From positions 186,001 to 250,000 of the forward strand of contig CANLTN010000002.1 in the NCBI GenBank assembly GCA_947494035.1: a stretch of 64,000 nt of DNA, read 5' to 3'. This DNA is from Pseudovibrio sp947494035. GTDB lineage: Bacteria > Pseudomonadota > Alphaproteobacteria > Rhizobiales > Stappiaceae. Below the pieces are notes generated by a model, which worked only from the letters and a program-made list of their open reading frames with translations, ran no database searches and was not told where the DNA came from. This document shows positions 53,886 to 61,800 of the stretch, in pieces. Positions within the stretch are counted from its first letter, which is position 1, and each line of letters starts with the position of its first letter. Position numbers and translations under genes: made by a program.

Positions 53886-54452
53886 CTAGTCAGCCAGACG
53901 CTTCTTGATACGACTTAGTGCGACCGGTGTGATGCCGAGATAGCGAGCAATCTCGTTTTGTGTTACCAGCTCAATGATCTCTGGTGTGTTTTGTAAAAGT
54001 CTTCGATACCGGTCTTCGGCAGATAAACACAGCAGTTCATATTCCCGCATTTCTTTCTTCATGCCAAACTTGAGTAGAAAATCGACCACGGCTGCGGAGA
54101 TTTCAGGGTCTTTACGGCTGGCTTCATACAGTTCGCTGAAACGCAGAACGACAAGCTCGCAGGGTTTCAGACAGACAAGGCTGAATGTGCAAAGCTCGCC
54201 TGCATGAATTGCACTTAGGCTGCCTATATTGTCACCCGGAAGGATAAAGGACTTGATGTTCTCCTTGCCATCCGGTGACAGGTAGTATGCCTTTAACAAC
54301 CCGCTGTTCACCAGAAACAGGGATTGGCTCAGATCTCCTTGTCGGAACAAATACTCGTTTGGTTCCGCGGAGCGAGCCTTGCCGTTCAGTGTGATGAATT
54401 CATTTAATTTCATGATTTTAACTTGGGTTAATTCCGAAAGCCGCAGGGACAC
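53886..54452 (-). CDS. Crp/Fnr-family transcriptional regulator
   Basis: A protein of about 188 residues with a cyclic-nucleotide-binding-like beta-roll (EYLFRQGDLSQSLFLVNSGLLKAYYLSPDGKEN, LPGDNIGSL) and a C-terminal helix-turn-helix (VTQNEIARYLGITPVALSRIKKRL). The YxxGITPVALSRI recognition helix resembles Crp-type regulators common near oxidoreductases. The start is unclear: GTG 54452, ATG 54413 and TTG 54500 are all in frame, and 54452 fits the fold best. It diverges from the SDR gene over an inverted repeat that is a likely target. Confidence 0.85.
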   Translation of the reverse strand: MSLRLSELTQVKIMKLNEFITLNGKARSAEPNEYLFRQGDLSQSLFLVNSGLLKAYYLSPDGKENIKSFILPGDNIGSLSAIHAGELCTFSLVCLKPCELVVLRFSELYEASRKDPEISAAVVDFLLKFGMKKEMREYELLCLSAEDRYRRLLQNTPEIIELVTQNEIARYLGITPVALSRIKKRLAD

Positions 54453-54459
54453 GTATTCA

Positions 54460-54493
54460 TTCCGAACATCATGATTAATCAATCTGTTCGGAA
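54460..54493. promoter_or_regulatory. Inverted-repeat operator between the Crp-type regulator and SDR genes
   Basis: TTCCGAAC-N18-GTTCGGAA, perfect 8-bp arms. The right arm overlaps the SDR ribosome-binding site. An extra half-site TTCCGAA lies 28 bp away at 54432. It is a candidate autoregulatory site of the Crp-type regulator. Confidence 0.6.
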
Positions 54494-54500
54494 GTAACAA

Positions 54501-55232
54501 ATGAAGATTGTTGGTAAGTATATTGTCATTACTGGCGGCGCGTCAGGAATAGGACTTGAGTTGGTGAAGCAGCTTAATGACGAAAACGAGATTTCGATCA
54601 TAGCTCGTTCTTCATCTGGTTTGGATAAATTACGCCAGGATTACGGAGGAATAAACGTCATTGAAGCGGACCTTGCTGATCTCAAATCCGTTGAGAATGC
54701 AGCCGAATCATTGGTTGGTACGGGCAAAAACGTTGATATCTTAATCAACAATGCCGCTGTTCAATACACGCCTCATTTTTTGGATGATGATTTTAGATTT
54801 GAAACCATCAAGCGTGAAATTGATGTCAATTTCACGTCTGTCTGCACCCTTATCTATTTGCTCTTACCTAACCTGATGAAGTCCGATCCATCAATTATTC
54901 TCAATGTGAACTCCGGATTGGCTATCTCCCCTAAGGCAAGTTCAGCGGTGTATTGCGCCACCAAAGGTTCGCTCGATATTTTTTCCCAATCGCTTCAACA
55001 TCAGCTTGAAGACACCAATATCGATGTAAAACAAGTGTTTTTGCCATTGGTTGATACAGAGATGACAAAGGGCAGAGGCAAAGGAAAACTATCTGCCGAA
55101 CGAGCTGCCGCAGAGATTATTAAAGGGTTGTTGAGTTCACGCTCAGTAACGGACGTCGGCAAAGTCAAGCTTCTTAGGGTTATACACCGTCTGTCACCCG
55201 GCCTTGCTGCCAAAATGATGAAGGCGAGCTAA
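54501..55232 (+). CDS. Short-chain dehydrogenase/reductase (DltE-like)
   Basis: A 243-residue SDR. The cofactor motif TGGASGIG is at residues 11-18, NNAA at 83-86, and the catalytic set is Ser138, Tyr151 and Lys155 (YCATK). The C-terminal tail (VTDVGKVKLLRVIHRLSPG) is typical of DltE-like short dehydrogenases of unknown substrate. Codon use is more AT-rich than in flanking housekeeping genes. It diverges from the Crp-type regulator and is followed by the VTT-domain gene after 3 bp. Confidence 0.9.
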   Translation: MKIVGKYIVITGGASGIGLELVKQLNDENEISIIARSSSGLDKLRQDYGGINVIEADLADLKSVENAAESLVGTGKNVDILINNAAVQYTPHFLDDDFRFETIKREIDVNFTSVCTLIYLLLPNLMKSDPSIILNVNSGLAISPKASSAVYCATKGSLDIFSQSLQHQLEDTNIDVKQVFLPLVDTEMTKGRGKGKLSAERAAAEIIKGLLSSRSVTDVGKVKLLRVIHRLSPGLAAKMMKAS

Positions 55233-55235
55233 CCC

Positions 55236-55895
55236 ATGAAACCTCTTATCAAAGTCATGCTCGTCTTGGGATCAATTTTTGCACTCACATTCGTTATGGG
55301 CCGACTACTGGGAATACTAACGGTTGATAACGTCAGGCTGTGGTTGGAACTGGCGGCAAACGTTGACCCACTGTGGCTCGTAGGCACCGTCATCCTTCTT
55401 CTCTTTCTAGACTTATTTGTTGCTGTCCCAACCCTAACTATCACGATACTGGCGGGCTATTTTCTTGGGTTTCCGGCAGGAGCAACCGCAGCATTCATAG
55501 GTATGTCTGTCGCAGCATTTTCTGGTTATACGATCAGCCGAATTTGGGGTGAGCGAGCTATTTCACTATTGGTTCGAAATCCTGATGACCGACAAGAGAT
55601 GGCCAGGACCTTTCATCAAAACGGACCTGTTATGATCGTTCTATCTCGCGCAGCCCCAATCGTATCTGAGGTGACAGCTTGTATGGCCGGTGCCACAAAC
55701 ATGAACTTCGTTCGTTATGCTGCTTATTTCAGTTTGAGCACGCTTCCCTACGTTCTTATTGCATCTTATGCAGGCTCAATTAGCTCTGTGGAAAGCCCAC
55801 ATCCTGCGATTTATGCTGTCTTGTTTCTCTATGGCACGCTGTGGACAGGATGGTATTTCTTCCGACGAAAGACACGTTCAGCAGCTAAAATCTAA
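55236..55895 (+). CDS. TVP38/TMEM64 (VTT/SNARE-associated) family membrane protein
   Basis: A 219-residue inner-membrane protein with five or six hydrophobic helices and the VTT-domain core (AVPTLTITILAGYFLGFPAGATAAFIG...VLSRAAPIVSEVTACMAGATNM). Relatives (DedA superfamily) act in lipid scrambling or proton-coupled transport. It starts 3 bp after the SDR stop, so it is co-transcribed. It is the last intact gene before the IS66 fragment. Confidence 0.88.
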   Translation: MKPLIKVMLVLGSIFALTFVMGRLLGILTVDNVRLWLELAANVDPLWLVGTVILLLFLDLFVAVPTLTITILAGYFLGFPAGATAAFIGMSVAAFSGYTISRIWGERAISLLVRNPDDRQEMARTFHQNGPVMIVLSRAAPIVSEVTACMAGATNMNFVRYAAYFSLSTLPYVLIASYAGSISSVESPHPAIYAVLFLYGTLWTGWYFFRRKTRSAAKI

Positions 55896-55945
55896 CCTTG
55901 GCAGACCACCGGCGAACCCGACCTGTTTATTATGCAGGGCTTCAG

Positions 55946-56137
55946 TTACGCTGCTTTTGCAGCGTAACACCATGACTTGAGGTCGTTAAGGAGATTGATC
56001 TTCTGGTCAGCAATTTGAGCCCGAACCCAAGCGGGCCACCTTTGTGGTTCGGCATTGTTGAGCTTAGCGGTTTGTATGAGTGTACGGGCCATGGCATCTG
56101 CCTTTCCTTTACCTCCTGATCCAATAAGGAAATAAAA
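55946..56137 (-). pseudogene. IS66-family transposase remnant (C-terminal fragment)
   Basis: A minus-strand frame with no proper start encodes the C-terminal element of IS66 transposases: FLIGSGGKGKADAMA, then TLIQTAKLNNAEPQRWPAWV, then ADQKINLLNDLKSW, ending with stop at 55946-55948. The pattern GS-GG...TLI-TAKLN is the diagnostic tail. Upstream in this frame the likeness stops and a TGA closes it, so only about 60 codons survive. No terminal repeats or tnpA/tnpB were found. Confidence 0.8.
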
Positions 56138-56294
56138 ATATGGAACAGCATGCGCCGCAATTTCTGCAAAGATAACAAGCGATCATAAACAGGGGGAATA
56201 CTGGATTATAAGCCACTCAACACTGCGCGGTGTATGGGATGAAGGAATCTGATAGGTTTTTCTTGTCATATTGAGCGTGGAAAGGAACTCAACC

Positions 56295-56540
56295 ATGGGC
56301 ACTACCAACATACAACCGGAGACTTCCCGGTCTTTTCAGGAGCTGGTGATGCTTGCGGTGCGGGTGGTGGTGGCGGTTGGGTTTATGCTGTTCAGTGCCT
56401 ACGTGCTTGTTGAGGCGGCACTGGCGCTTTATGAGCTGGACCTGATTGGTATGGTGAGTGCTTACTTCCTGTTTTTCTGCACTGTTGGACTTGGGCCGTT
56501 CATATGGCCATTCTCGTGGCCTTTCGGGGAAGATCATTAG
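56295..56540 (+). CDS. Small membrane protein of unknown function
   Basis: An 81-residue protein with two hydrophobic segments (about 18-40 and 46-70), a polar N-terminus and a charged GEDH end. I do not recognise a family. The ATG at 56295 has AAGGA upstream. It stands alone next to the IS66 remnant and upstream of the convergent HxlR gene. Confidence 0.7.
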   Translation: MGTTNIQPETSRSFQELVMLAVRVVVAVGFMLFSAYVLVEAALALYELDLIGMVSAYFLFFCTVGLGPFIWPFSWPFGEDH

Positions 56541-56639
56541 CGGGCATAGGCCTTATATGCCGCTTATATGCCGCTTAGACTTCCTGCGTTTAAGAGTATG
56601 CAGACACCCCAGCTGCGCATTCAAAATGCACTCTTGCTG

Positions 56640-56996
56640 TCAGGCTTCTTCTTTTTCTTGCGCCGTGTGGTCTACACCCCAGTCACGCAGGGCGAGGATG
56701 ATTGGGCGCAGGGTTTCACCTTTTAGGGTGAGTGAGTATTCCACCCGAGGCGGGACGACTGCGTAGACTTTGCGAGCAACCAGTCCATCCGTTTCCAGCT
56801 CGCGAAGCTGTTTGGTCAACATGCGCTGGGTGACTGATCCGATTTGCTTTTTCAGCTCACCAAAGCGCTGCGTGCCTTCCATCAGGTGGTAGAGGATGAC
56901 GCCTTTCCATTTGCCACCAATCAGCTCCAATGCAGCCTCTACCGGACAGCCCTGACTACAATTGGACTGCTGGAAGCGTTGGTTTTTATTGTTCAT
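56640..56996 (-). CDS. HxlR-family transcriptional regulator
   Basis: A 118-residue winged-helix regulator. The family start CSQGCPVEAALELIGGKWKG has Cys13 and Cys17, positions that in relatives sense reactive electrophiles or quinones. RFGELKKQIGSVTQRMLTKQLRELETDGLV is the DNA-binding helix pair. It is divergent from a quinol-monooxygenase-like gene, a frequent pairing in which HxlR represses the enzyme. Confidence 0.92.
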   Translation of the reverse strand: MNNKNQRFQQSNCSQGCPVEAALELIGGKWKGVILYHLMEGTQRFGELKKQIGSVTQRMLTKQLRELETDGLVARKVYAVVPPRVEYSLTLKGETLRPIILALRDWGVDHTAQEKEEA

Positions 56997-57108
56997 GTTA
57001 GCTCCATGGTATCCTTTTTGCCACTATAGACCCAATTTGTGCGTACTTATTCCCGATATAGCAATTATATAGGTTCCTTGCCAGCAAAACAAAAGAGAGG
57101 ATCACACA

Positions 57109-57393
57109 ATGACATTGACCATCGTTGCCCATCTCTATGCCGTTAAAGGTAAAGAAGAACAGCTTAAGACCGAGCTTGTGAAGTTGATTGATGTGAGCCG
57201 TGCAGATGCTGGGTGCGTGCAATACGACCTGCACGTGCACAATGATGAACCCGGTCACTTCCTGTATTTTGAACAATGGGAGAGCCGCGCCCTGTGGCAA
57301 GACCACATGAAGACACCGCATTTGGCGGCGTTTTTCGCCGCAACAGACGGCGTTTTGGATAAGCATACTGTAGACGAAATGACGCGCATCTAA
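57109..57393 (+). CDS. Antibiotic-biosynthesis-monooxygenase-fold protein (putative quinol monooxygenase)
   Basis: A 94-residue ABM-fold dimeric enzyme. It has TIVAHLYAVKGKEEQLKTEL at the start and CVQYDLHVHNDEPGHFLYFEQWESR in the middle, and ALWQDHMKTPHLAAF, resembling YgiN-type quinol monooxygenases. These act on quinols without a bound metal or flavin. It is divergent from the HxlR regulator with a 112-bp gap. The ATG at 57109 is preceded by AGAGAGGA. Confidence 0.9.
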   Translation: MTLTIVAHLYAVKGKEEQLKTELVKLIDVSRADAGCVQYDLHVHNDEPGHFLYFEQWESRALWQDHMKTPHLAAFFAATDGVLDKHTVDEMTRI

Positions 57394-57747
57394 CGGGTTC
57401 CGAACTTGAAGACGGTCCGACGGCGAAAGTGGAACTGGATGGCAAGGTAAAAGAGCCAAAAAACGAGAAACCAGTTCCGCCTCATCAAGCAGCGTCAGTC
57501 CTTTGCGTGAGTGCTGGTTTGCCTGAGAATGAGAGGCTTCTCGTCGTTTGATTGCACCTACTTAGATGGAACACGCTCCAAAGGCTGTGTTTGACAACGG
57601 AAAATCATAGGCCTCGGTGAGCAGCCGAACCTTGTGCTTGAGTTGTTTGTATGCGGCCTGTCTGTAACACATCACAGATATTAGGAGAAAATTAATGGAA
57701 TCATCCCACAAAGAGAACATAGAAAGAACATCGGGTGCGAGATTACT
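57394..57747. other. Intergenic region after the ABM gene
   Basis: About 350 bp. An open stretch from about 57396 to 57548 (ending LPENERLLVV) has no start of its own or family likeness and may be decayed coding DNA. No terminator or palindrome was seen. Confidence 0.35.
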
Positions 57748-57984
57748 ATGTCCAAGAAGTTTCAGTGGCGCCAGCTTTGGAGAAACGTTCCTGATTACAC
57801 TGTCGGAACGGGCGTTCTCAATACTGAAATGAGTATGCGGGTTCATCGCGAAGAATGTGACACGACCCGCAAGCCATGGCGCTGGGAGCTGCATCACAAC
57901 GGCGTTGTGTGCAAAGGCGATGTCAACGACAAGGTTGAAGCCATGCGAAAAGCGCAGGATGCCTATATCGCCTACCTGCGCTGA
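57748..57984 (+). CDS. Small hypothetical protein
   Basis: A 78-residue polar protein rich in Trp, Arg and Lys (FQWRQLWRNVPDYTVG, then KPWRWELHHNGVVCKGD). I do not recognise a family. The C-terminal NDKVEAMRKAQDAYIAYLR looks helical. The ribosome site at ATG 57748 is weak. An overlapping 45-codon frame from ATG 57695 has a better ribosome site but unconvincing content. It is probably a real gene given its compositional bias. Confidence 0.6.
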   Translation: MSKKFQWRQLWRNVPDYTVGTGVLNTEMSMRVHREECDTTRKPWRWELHHNGVVCKGDVNDKVEAMRKAQDAYIAYLR

Positions 57985-58096
57985 TCTTTGTTCCGTTTTG
58001 AGCGGCACGCTCTCAGCCTTTGATCGTTTAGGCTTACGGCAGGCTCATGATTTTGAACCTGCCTTCTCTCCTCTTCACCACTTTGCCAGAGCGTGT

Positions 58097-58203
58097 TTTA
58101 GAGCATGTCGCGTTCATATGAATTCACGCGCCAAGCTCTAAACGTTTATTCTCACGCGTATTCTTGTCCGAAAACCGGGCCCACTTTTCGGGAATACGCT
58201 CTA
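58097..58203. repeat. Composite palindromic intergenic repeat (REP-like)
   Basis: Two hairpins in tandem. The first has outer arms TTTAGAGC / GCTCTAAA and inner CGCGT / ACGCG around TTCATATGAA. The second has outer arms GCGTATTC / GAATACGC and inner CCGAAAA / TTTTCGG around a GGGCCC core. The second half looks like a dispersed intergenic repeat of Hyphomicrobiales. It abuts the stop of the EamA gene. Confidence 0.7.
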
Positions 58204-59079
58204 GCTGGTTGCTGCGGCTGCTTTGGGGTGCGTTGCTCTTTTTGAGGCATCCGGTGTTGTCAGAGCATAAACAATGCTTCCCAGCACGATGAGGATACCG
58301 ACCCATTGACGGATGCCAAACTCCTCTCCGATCAACAACAGACCGCACAAGACAGCCGTTACCGGGTTGACCAGCGACAAGAAGCCAATCGTGGTAGGGT
58401 TGAGTTGAACGATCCCCTTCATCCAGTTGACTGATGCCAGCCCCATTCCCAGAATTCCAATCCAGAAGAACGCCAGTACCATGTTCAGGTCCGGCATGGG
58501 AGCGGCACCTTCCAGCATGAGCGCGATGGGAACGGCATACAGGCCACCCAGAGTGACATGCCAACCGGTGTAGGTAACCATGCTCACATCAGGTTTACCC
58601 CATTTGCCGCTGAGATAAACGCCAGTGAATGTGCTCAAACACGCGGCCATTGCCGCTGCAATGCCTATCCAGTCCAGCTCAACTGCACCAAGCAGCAACA
58701 TACCGACGCCAATCAGGCCAAGAAGCGCGGCCATGAGCTGCCGGGCAACGGGTTTCTTGCCATCCAGAATCCAGATGTAGAAGATGATCTGCAAGGGAAG
58801 TGTTGCCATGAGGGTTCCGGCCATTCCACTTGGCAGACGGAATGCGGCGATGAAGACAAAGAAGATCATGGATAGGTTGGTCAGGCCGATGGTCATGGCG
58901 CGCTTTACCCATGGACCTTTGAGCACGCCGGGAGCCAGTGCCAGCAGCAGCAGGCCTGCGGGCAGCAGGCGATAGACCACCATCCAGACGGGATGGTCTG
59001 CGGGCAGCAGCAGCGTGGTGACTGCGTATGTGGTACCCCAAATGGCGGGCGTGAGCGCTGTGCGCAGTTGAATCAACAT
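58201..59079 (-). CDS. EamA/DMT-superfamily transporter (second)
   Basis: A 292-residue inner-membrane protein with ten hydrophobic helices in two EamA repeats (AIWGTTYAVTTLLLP at the start, SLVNPVTAVLCGLLLIGEEF in repeat two). It exports small metabolites by family; the substrate is unknown. ATG 59079 has GAGG nine bases upstream; a TTG in the ribosome site is the longer alternative. It is divergent from a MarR regulator across two matching palindromes, so it is likely induced by the MarR ligand. It is not closely like the EamA gene at 29 kb. Confidence 0.9.
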   Translation of the reverse strand: MLIQLRTALTPAIWGTTYAVTTLLLPADHPVWMVVYRLLPAGLLLLALAPGVLKGPWVKRAMTIGLTNLSMIFFVFIAAFRLPSGMAGTLMATLPLQIIFYIWILDGKKPVARQLMAALLGLIGVGMLLLGAVELDWIGIAAAMAACLSTFTGVYLSGKWGKPDVSMVTYTGWHVTLGGLYAVPIALMLEGAAPMPDLNMVLAFFWIGILGMGLASVNWMKGIVQLNPTTIGFLSLVNPVTAVLCGLLLIGEEFGIRQWVGILIVLGSIVYALTTPDASKRATHPKAAAATS

Positions 59080-59098
59080 ATACTTCGACCTCAATTAT

Positions 59099-59110
59099 TT
59101 TGATTTCAAA
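59099..59110. promoter_or_regulatory. MarR operator candidate 1
   Basis: TTTGA-TT-TCAAA, 19 bp upstream of the EamA start. It shares the pattern YTTGATNTCAAR with the second site 58 bp away. Confidence 0.55.
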
Positions 59111-59156
59111 TTATTCGAGTCGCTGTTTAAGATATGTAGATAGAAACGTCAAGTAT

Positions 59157-59168
59157 CTTGATATCAAG
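59157..59168. promoter_or_regulatory. MarR operator candidate 2
   Basis: CTTGATATCAAG, a perfect 12-bp palindrome, 56 bp upstream of the marR-type start, within the divergent promoter region. Confidence 0.6.
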
Positions 59169-59224
59169 TAATTCATCTGCAATATATGGATACATTGCCG
59201 AGAACCAGATTATTGAGAGTGACC

Positions 59225-59725
59225 ATGACTGATCATGTTGCCCGCGTTGTGAACCAGTGGAAGAGCGAATATCCCGCGGTTGATGCCAGTCCAATGTATG
59301 TGCTGGCACGCATGATGCGGCTGAGTACGCAGATCAACAAGATGCTTTCTGCCAACTTTGGCAAGTTTGGTCTGGCAACAGGTGACTTTGATGTTCTAGC
59401 AACGCTGCGCCGCAGTGGGACGCCTTATGCGCTACGCCCAACCGAGCTGACACGTTCGAGCATGTTGACCTCTGGCACTATGACCAGCCGTCTGGACAAG
59501 CTGGAAAGACTGGGTCTGGTCCGGCGGGAAGCCAACCCGAATGACCGACGTGCATTGATGATCCGCCTCACTGATGCGGGGCGGGATCTGGTTGAGAAAG
59601 TTGCTGGTAAGCACTTTGAGCTTGAGGCCGAGATGCTCAAGGCTCTGGCTCCGGAAGACCGTGAGGCGCTCGCAGGCATTTTGGAACGCTGGAGCCACAA
59701 GCTGGAAACAGACGGAGCAATGTAG
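59225..59725 (+). CDS. MarR-family transcriptional regulator
   Basis: A 166-residue winged-helix regulator. The DNA-binding part includes LATGDFDVLATLRRSG, TPYALRPTELTRSSMLTSGTM and the wing VRREANPNDRRALMIRLTDAGR. The start ATG 59225 has GAGAGTG upstream. It is divergent from an EamA exporter gene, the usual arrangement for a ligand-released repressor. Its own promoter lies over two like palindromes. Confidence 0.92.
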   Translation: MTDHVARVVNQWKSEYPAVDASPMYVLARMMRLSTQINKMLSANFGKFGLATGDFDVLATLRRSGTPYALRPTELTRSSMLTSGTMTSRLDKLERLGLVRREANPNDRRALMIRLTDAGRDLVEKVAGKHFELEAEMLKALAPEDREALAGILERWSHKLETDGAM

Positions 59726-60006
59726 CCTTCCCTTTTCAGTGCTGCTGCCAGCCGCTTACGAGCGCACCTTTGCAAAACCTCTCTTTTTTTGGGGACCGCA
59801 ATTCCGATAGGAGCTGCGGTATCTTATCAGTCGCGTGGCTTTACAAAGATGATTTCTCCAAAATAACAGGTTGTTTTTAGAATTCAGTTCCCCATCTGAA
59901 GATGCAGGAAGTTCAAATCCTAGCCAAAATTGATTTATCCATGATGGTAACGGCGCTGATGAGCGCTGTTGTTAATAGACTTGCACGCCTACATTTCAGG
60001 GAAGAT

Positions 60007-60657
60007 ATGACCAAGAGAACCTTTTCTACAACCGCGTTGATTTTTTCCATTATCATGTGTGGTTCTGCTGCAGCCGGACCTGTAAACATTTCAAACCAAA
60101 CCATTGATCATGATCGTACTTGGTATGGTCCGACCAGCGTTCAGGGAAGCACAGCCAGAGGAGCCTTGCAGATCGCGGGACCGGCCAACTTCAATGACTC
60201 CAAGTTTACTTCCAAGGTTTCTGTTGTCGGGCCTTTTCACTCCACCGCTTCCCGTTATAGGTCGCAGGTTTCTGTCACCGGGCCAACAACCGCCAAAACC
60301 TCAATCTTTCGTTCGAAGGTTTCAGTAATCGGGCCGTTCAGGTCGATGAGGTCCCAATTCAAGAAAATGGTTTCTGTCACCGGACCGATGAGCGCATCGA
60401 AAACACAGTTTGCTGATCTTAAAATCAAAGGTGGAAGCAACAAGCTATCCAACAGAACAACCGCTGAGCACGTAACGATCCGATACACTGGAAACAGGTC
60501 TGGCAGACCGTACCTTTGTCTTGACGGTAACACTCAGGTCGCGAGTGTGACCTTTACTGGCGTGAAGGGGCGTGTCTATCTGGAAGATCGGCGCTCATCT
60601 GTTACAGGTCGGGTTAGGAACGGCAACACCATCAAAGGTCGTTGCCCTAAGGATTGA
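60007..60657 (+). CDS. Exported protein with five tandem 17-residue repeats
   Basis: A 216-residue protein with a signal peptide (about residues 1-23, cleavage at AAA/GPV). From about residue 52 it has five consecutive 17-residue units beginning LQIAGP, VSVVGP, VSVTGP, VSVIGP and VSVTGP, each with a Ser/Thr-rich middle and an aromatic (F/Y) about four residues before its end. This regularity suggests a short beta-solenoid. A less regular C-terminal part contains two Cys. No named family is recognised; bactofilin or pentapeptide-like folds are the nearest idea. The ATG at 60007 has AGGGA upstream. Confidence 0.8.
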   Translation: MTKRTFSTTALIFSIIMCGSAAAGPVNISNQTIDHDRTWYGPTSVQGSTARGALQIAGPANFNDSKFTSKVSVVGPFHSTASRYRSQVSVTGPTTAKTSIFRSKVSVIGPFRSMRSQFKKMVSVTGPMSASKTQFADLKIKGGSNKLSNRTTAEHVTIRYTGNRSGRPYLCLDGNTQVASVTFTGVKGRVYLEDRRSSVTGRVRNGNTIKGRCPKD

Positions 60658-60701
60658 TCCTGCGTGCGCTTATTGCGCAAGTGGCCCTGTAAGGGCTGAG
60701 T

Positions 60702-60740
60702 GGAACTGACAATGTTTGCCTTGGCAGCGATGTCAGTTCC
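60702..60740. terminator. Hairpin between the repeat-protein gene and znuA
   Basis: Perfect 10-bp arms GGAACTGACA / TGTCAGTTCC with a 19-base loop between convergent stops. Weak T-run, so the terminator role is tentative. Confidence 0.6.
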
Positions 60741-60768
60741 GGCGTATTTTAATGACTATTGCTTGGGC

Positions 60769-61770
60769 TCAGGAATTACCGGACAAACAGATTGAAAACG
60801 CGCTGCCCATTTGCTTGAGCAGGTCGGTGTACAGCTGCGGGCCGGCGTTCAATGTGGACCCCAGCGGGTCCAGTTCTGCAGAGTTGACGCCAGTCCCTTC
60901 CTTCAGGACCTCAACCATTCTCGGGTTAAACTGAGCCTCGGAGAAGACGCAGGCGACGTCAAGATTTTCCAGTTTCTCGCGCACTTCAGAAATGCGTTTG
61001 GCACCGGGCAGAACTTCCGGACTTACGGTGACAGAGCCAACCGCGTTGAGATCATAAGCCTCTTCAAAATAGCGGTAAGCATCGTGGAACACCACGAACG
61101 GCTTGTTCTGATGGCTTTGTAGCTCTGCCTTCAATATTTCGGAAGTAGCGGTAATCTCATCTGCCTCAGCCTTTGCATTGGCGGCGTATCGGGCAGCGTT
61201 TGCCGGATCAGCTTCCGAGAGCGTTTTCTCTATTTCGTTCAGCATGGCGATGGCGTTTTGCGGGTCCAGCCAGATGTGCATGTCCATGGCTTCTTCGTCA
61301 TGATCATCATGGGCCGAATGGTCATCATGGGCTTCATCAGCGTGCTTGGCGTGTTCGCTGTCAGCTTCGCCTGCATGGTCCTCGTGGGCATGGCCTTCGA
61401 AATCACCACCCTCACGGAAGCTGAGCAGGGTCAGGCCGTCTGTCTCGCTCAGAGTTACGATGGTGGCGTCATCCGCAAGATTTTCCAGCGGGTTTTCAAG
61501 AAAGCTCTCCATCTGGGGTCCTACCCAGAACACCAGATCGGCATTGGCGATCTTGCGGGCCGTTGATGGGCGCAGGCTATAGGAGTGCGGCGAGCCTGCC
61601 CCTTCGACCACCAGATCGGGGGAGCCAACACCCTCCATCACACTGGCCACAAGAGAATGGACCGGCTTGATGGACGTCACCACGTTGACCTGTGCCTGAG
61701 CCAATGCCGGAAACGACACGCTGCCCGCCAACACACCAAGAATACTGATTGAACCCAGAAGATGCCTCAT
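60769..61770 (-). CDS. znuA: Zinc ABC transporter substrate-binding protein ZnuA
   Basis: A 333-residue periplasmic zinc-capture protein. It has a signal peptide (AQA/QVN), KPVHSLVASVMEGVG with the first zinc His, SPHSYSLRPS, and a long His/Asp-rich loop (about residues 125-160, clusters such as DDHSAHDDHDEE). DMHIWLDP and VFHDAYRYFEEAY supply further ligands. The chain ends with a Cys pair pattern (DVACVFSEAQF, FSICLSG). znuB and znuC are not adjacent. A Zur-like box lies just upstream. Confidence 0.95.
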   Translation of the reverse strand: MRHLLGSISILGVLAGSVSFPALAQAQVNVVTSIKPVHSLVASVMEGVGSPDLVVEGAGSPHSYSLRPSTARKIANADLVFWVGPQMESFLENPLENLADDATIVTLSETDGLTLLSFREGGDFEGHAHEDHAGEADSEHAKHADEAHDDHSAHDDHDEEAMDMHIWLDPQNAIAMLNEIEKTLSEADPANAARYAANAKAEADEITATSEILKAELQSHQNKPFVVFHDAYRYFEEAYDLNAVGSVTVSPEVLPGAKRISEVREKLENLDVACVFSEAQFNPRMVEVLKEGTGVNSAELDPLGSTLNAGPQLYTDLLKQMGSAFSICLSGNS

Positions 61771-61785
61771 GCGCGCCAGAACCTT

Positions 61786-61800
61786 TGTAATATTATTACA
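61786..61800. promoter_or_regulatory. Zur-box candidate upstream of znuA
   Basis: TGTAAT-ATT-ATTACA, perfect 6-bp arms, 16 bp before the znuA start. A second GTTA-N5-TAAC element follows at about 61810-61822. The type and placement match zinc-uptake (Zur) repression. Confidence 0.7.

Noticed and set aside
55942..56178. 78-codon minus-strand frame at the IS66 remnant
   Set aside because: It is in a different frame from the recognisable IS66 tail and its translation is featureless.
57695..57832. 45-codon frame with a good ribosome site (starts MESSHKENIER)
   Set aside because: It overlaps the better-looking 78-residue gene out of frame and has no likeness; kept only as a note.
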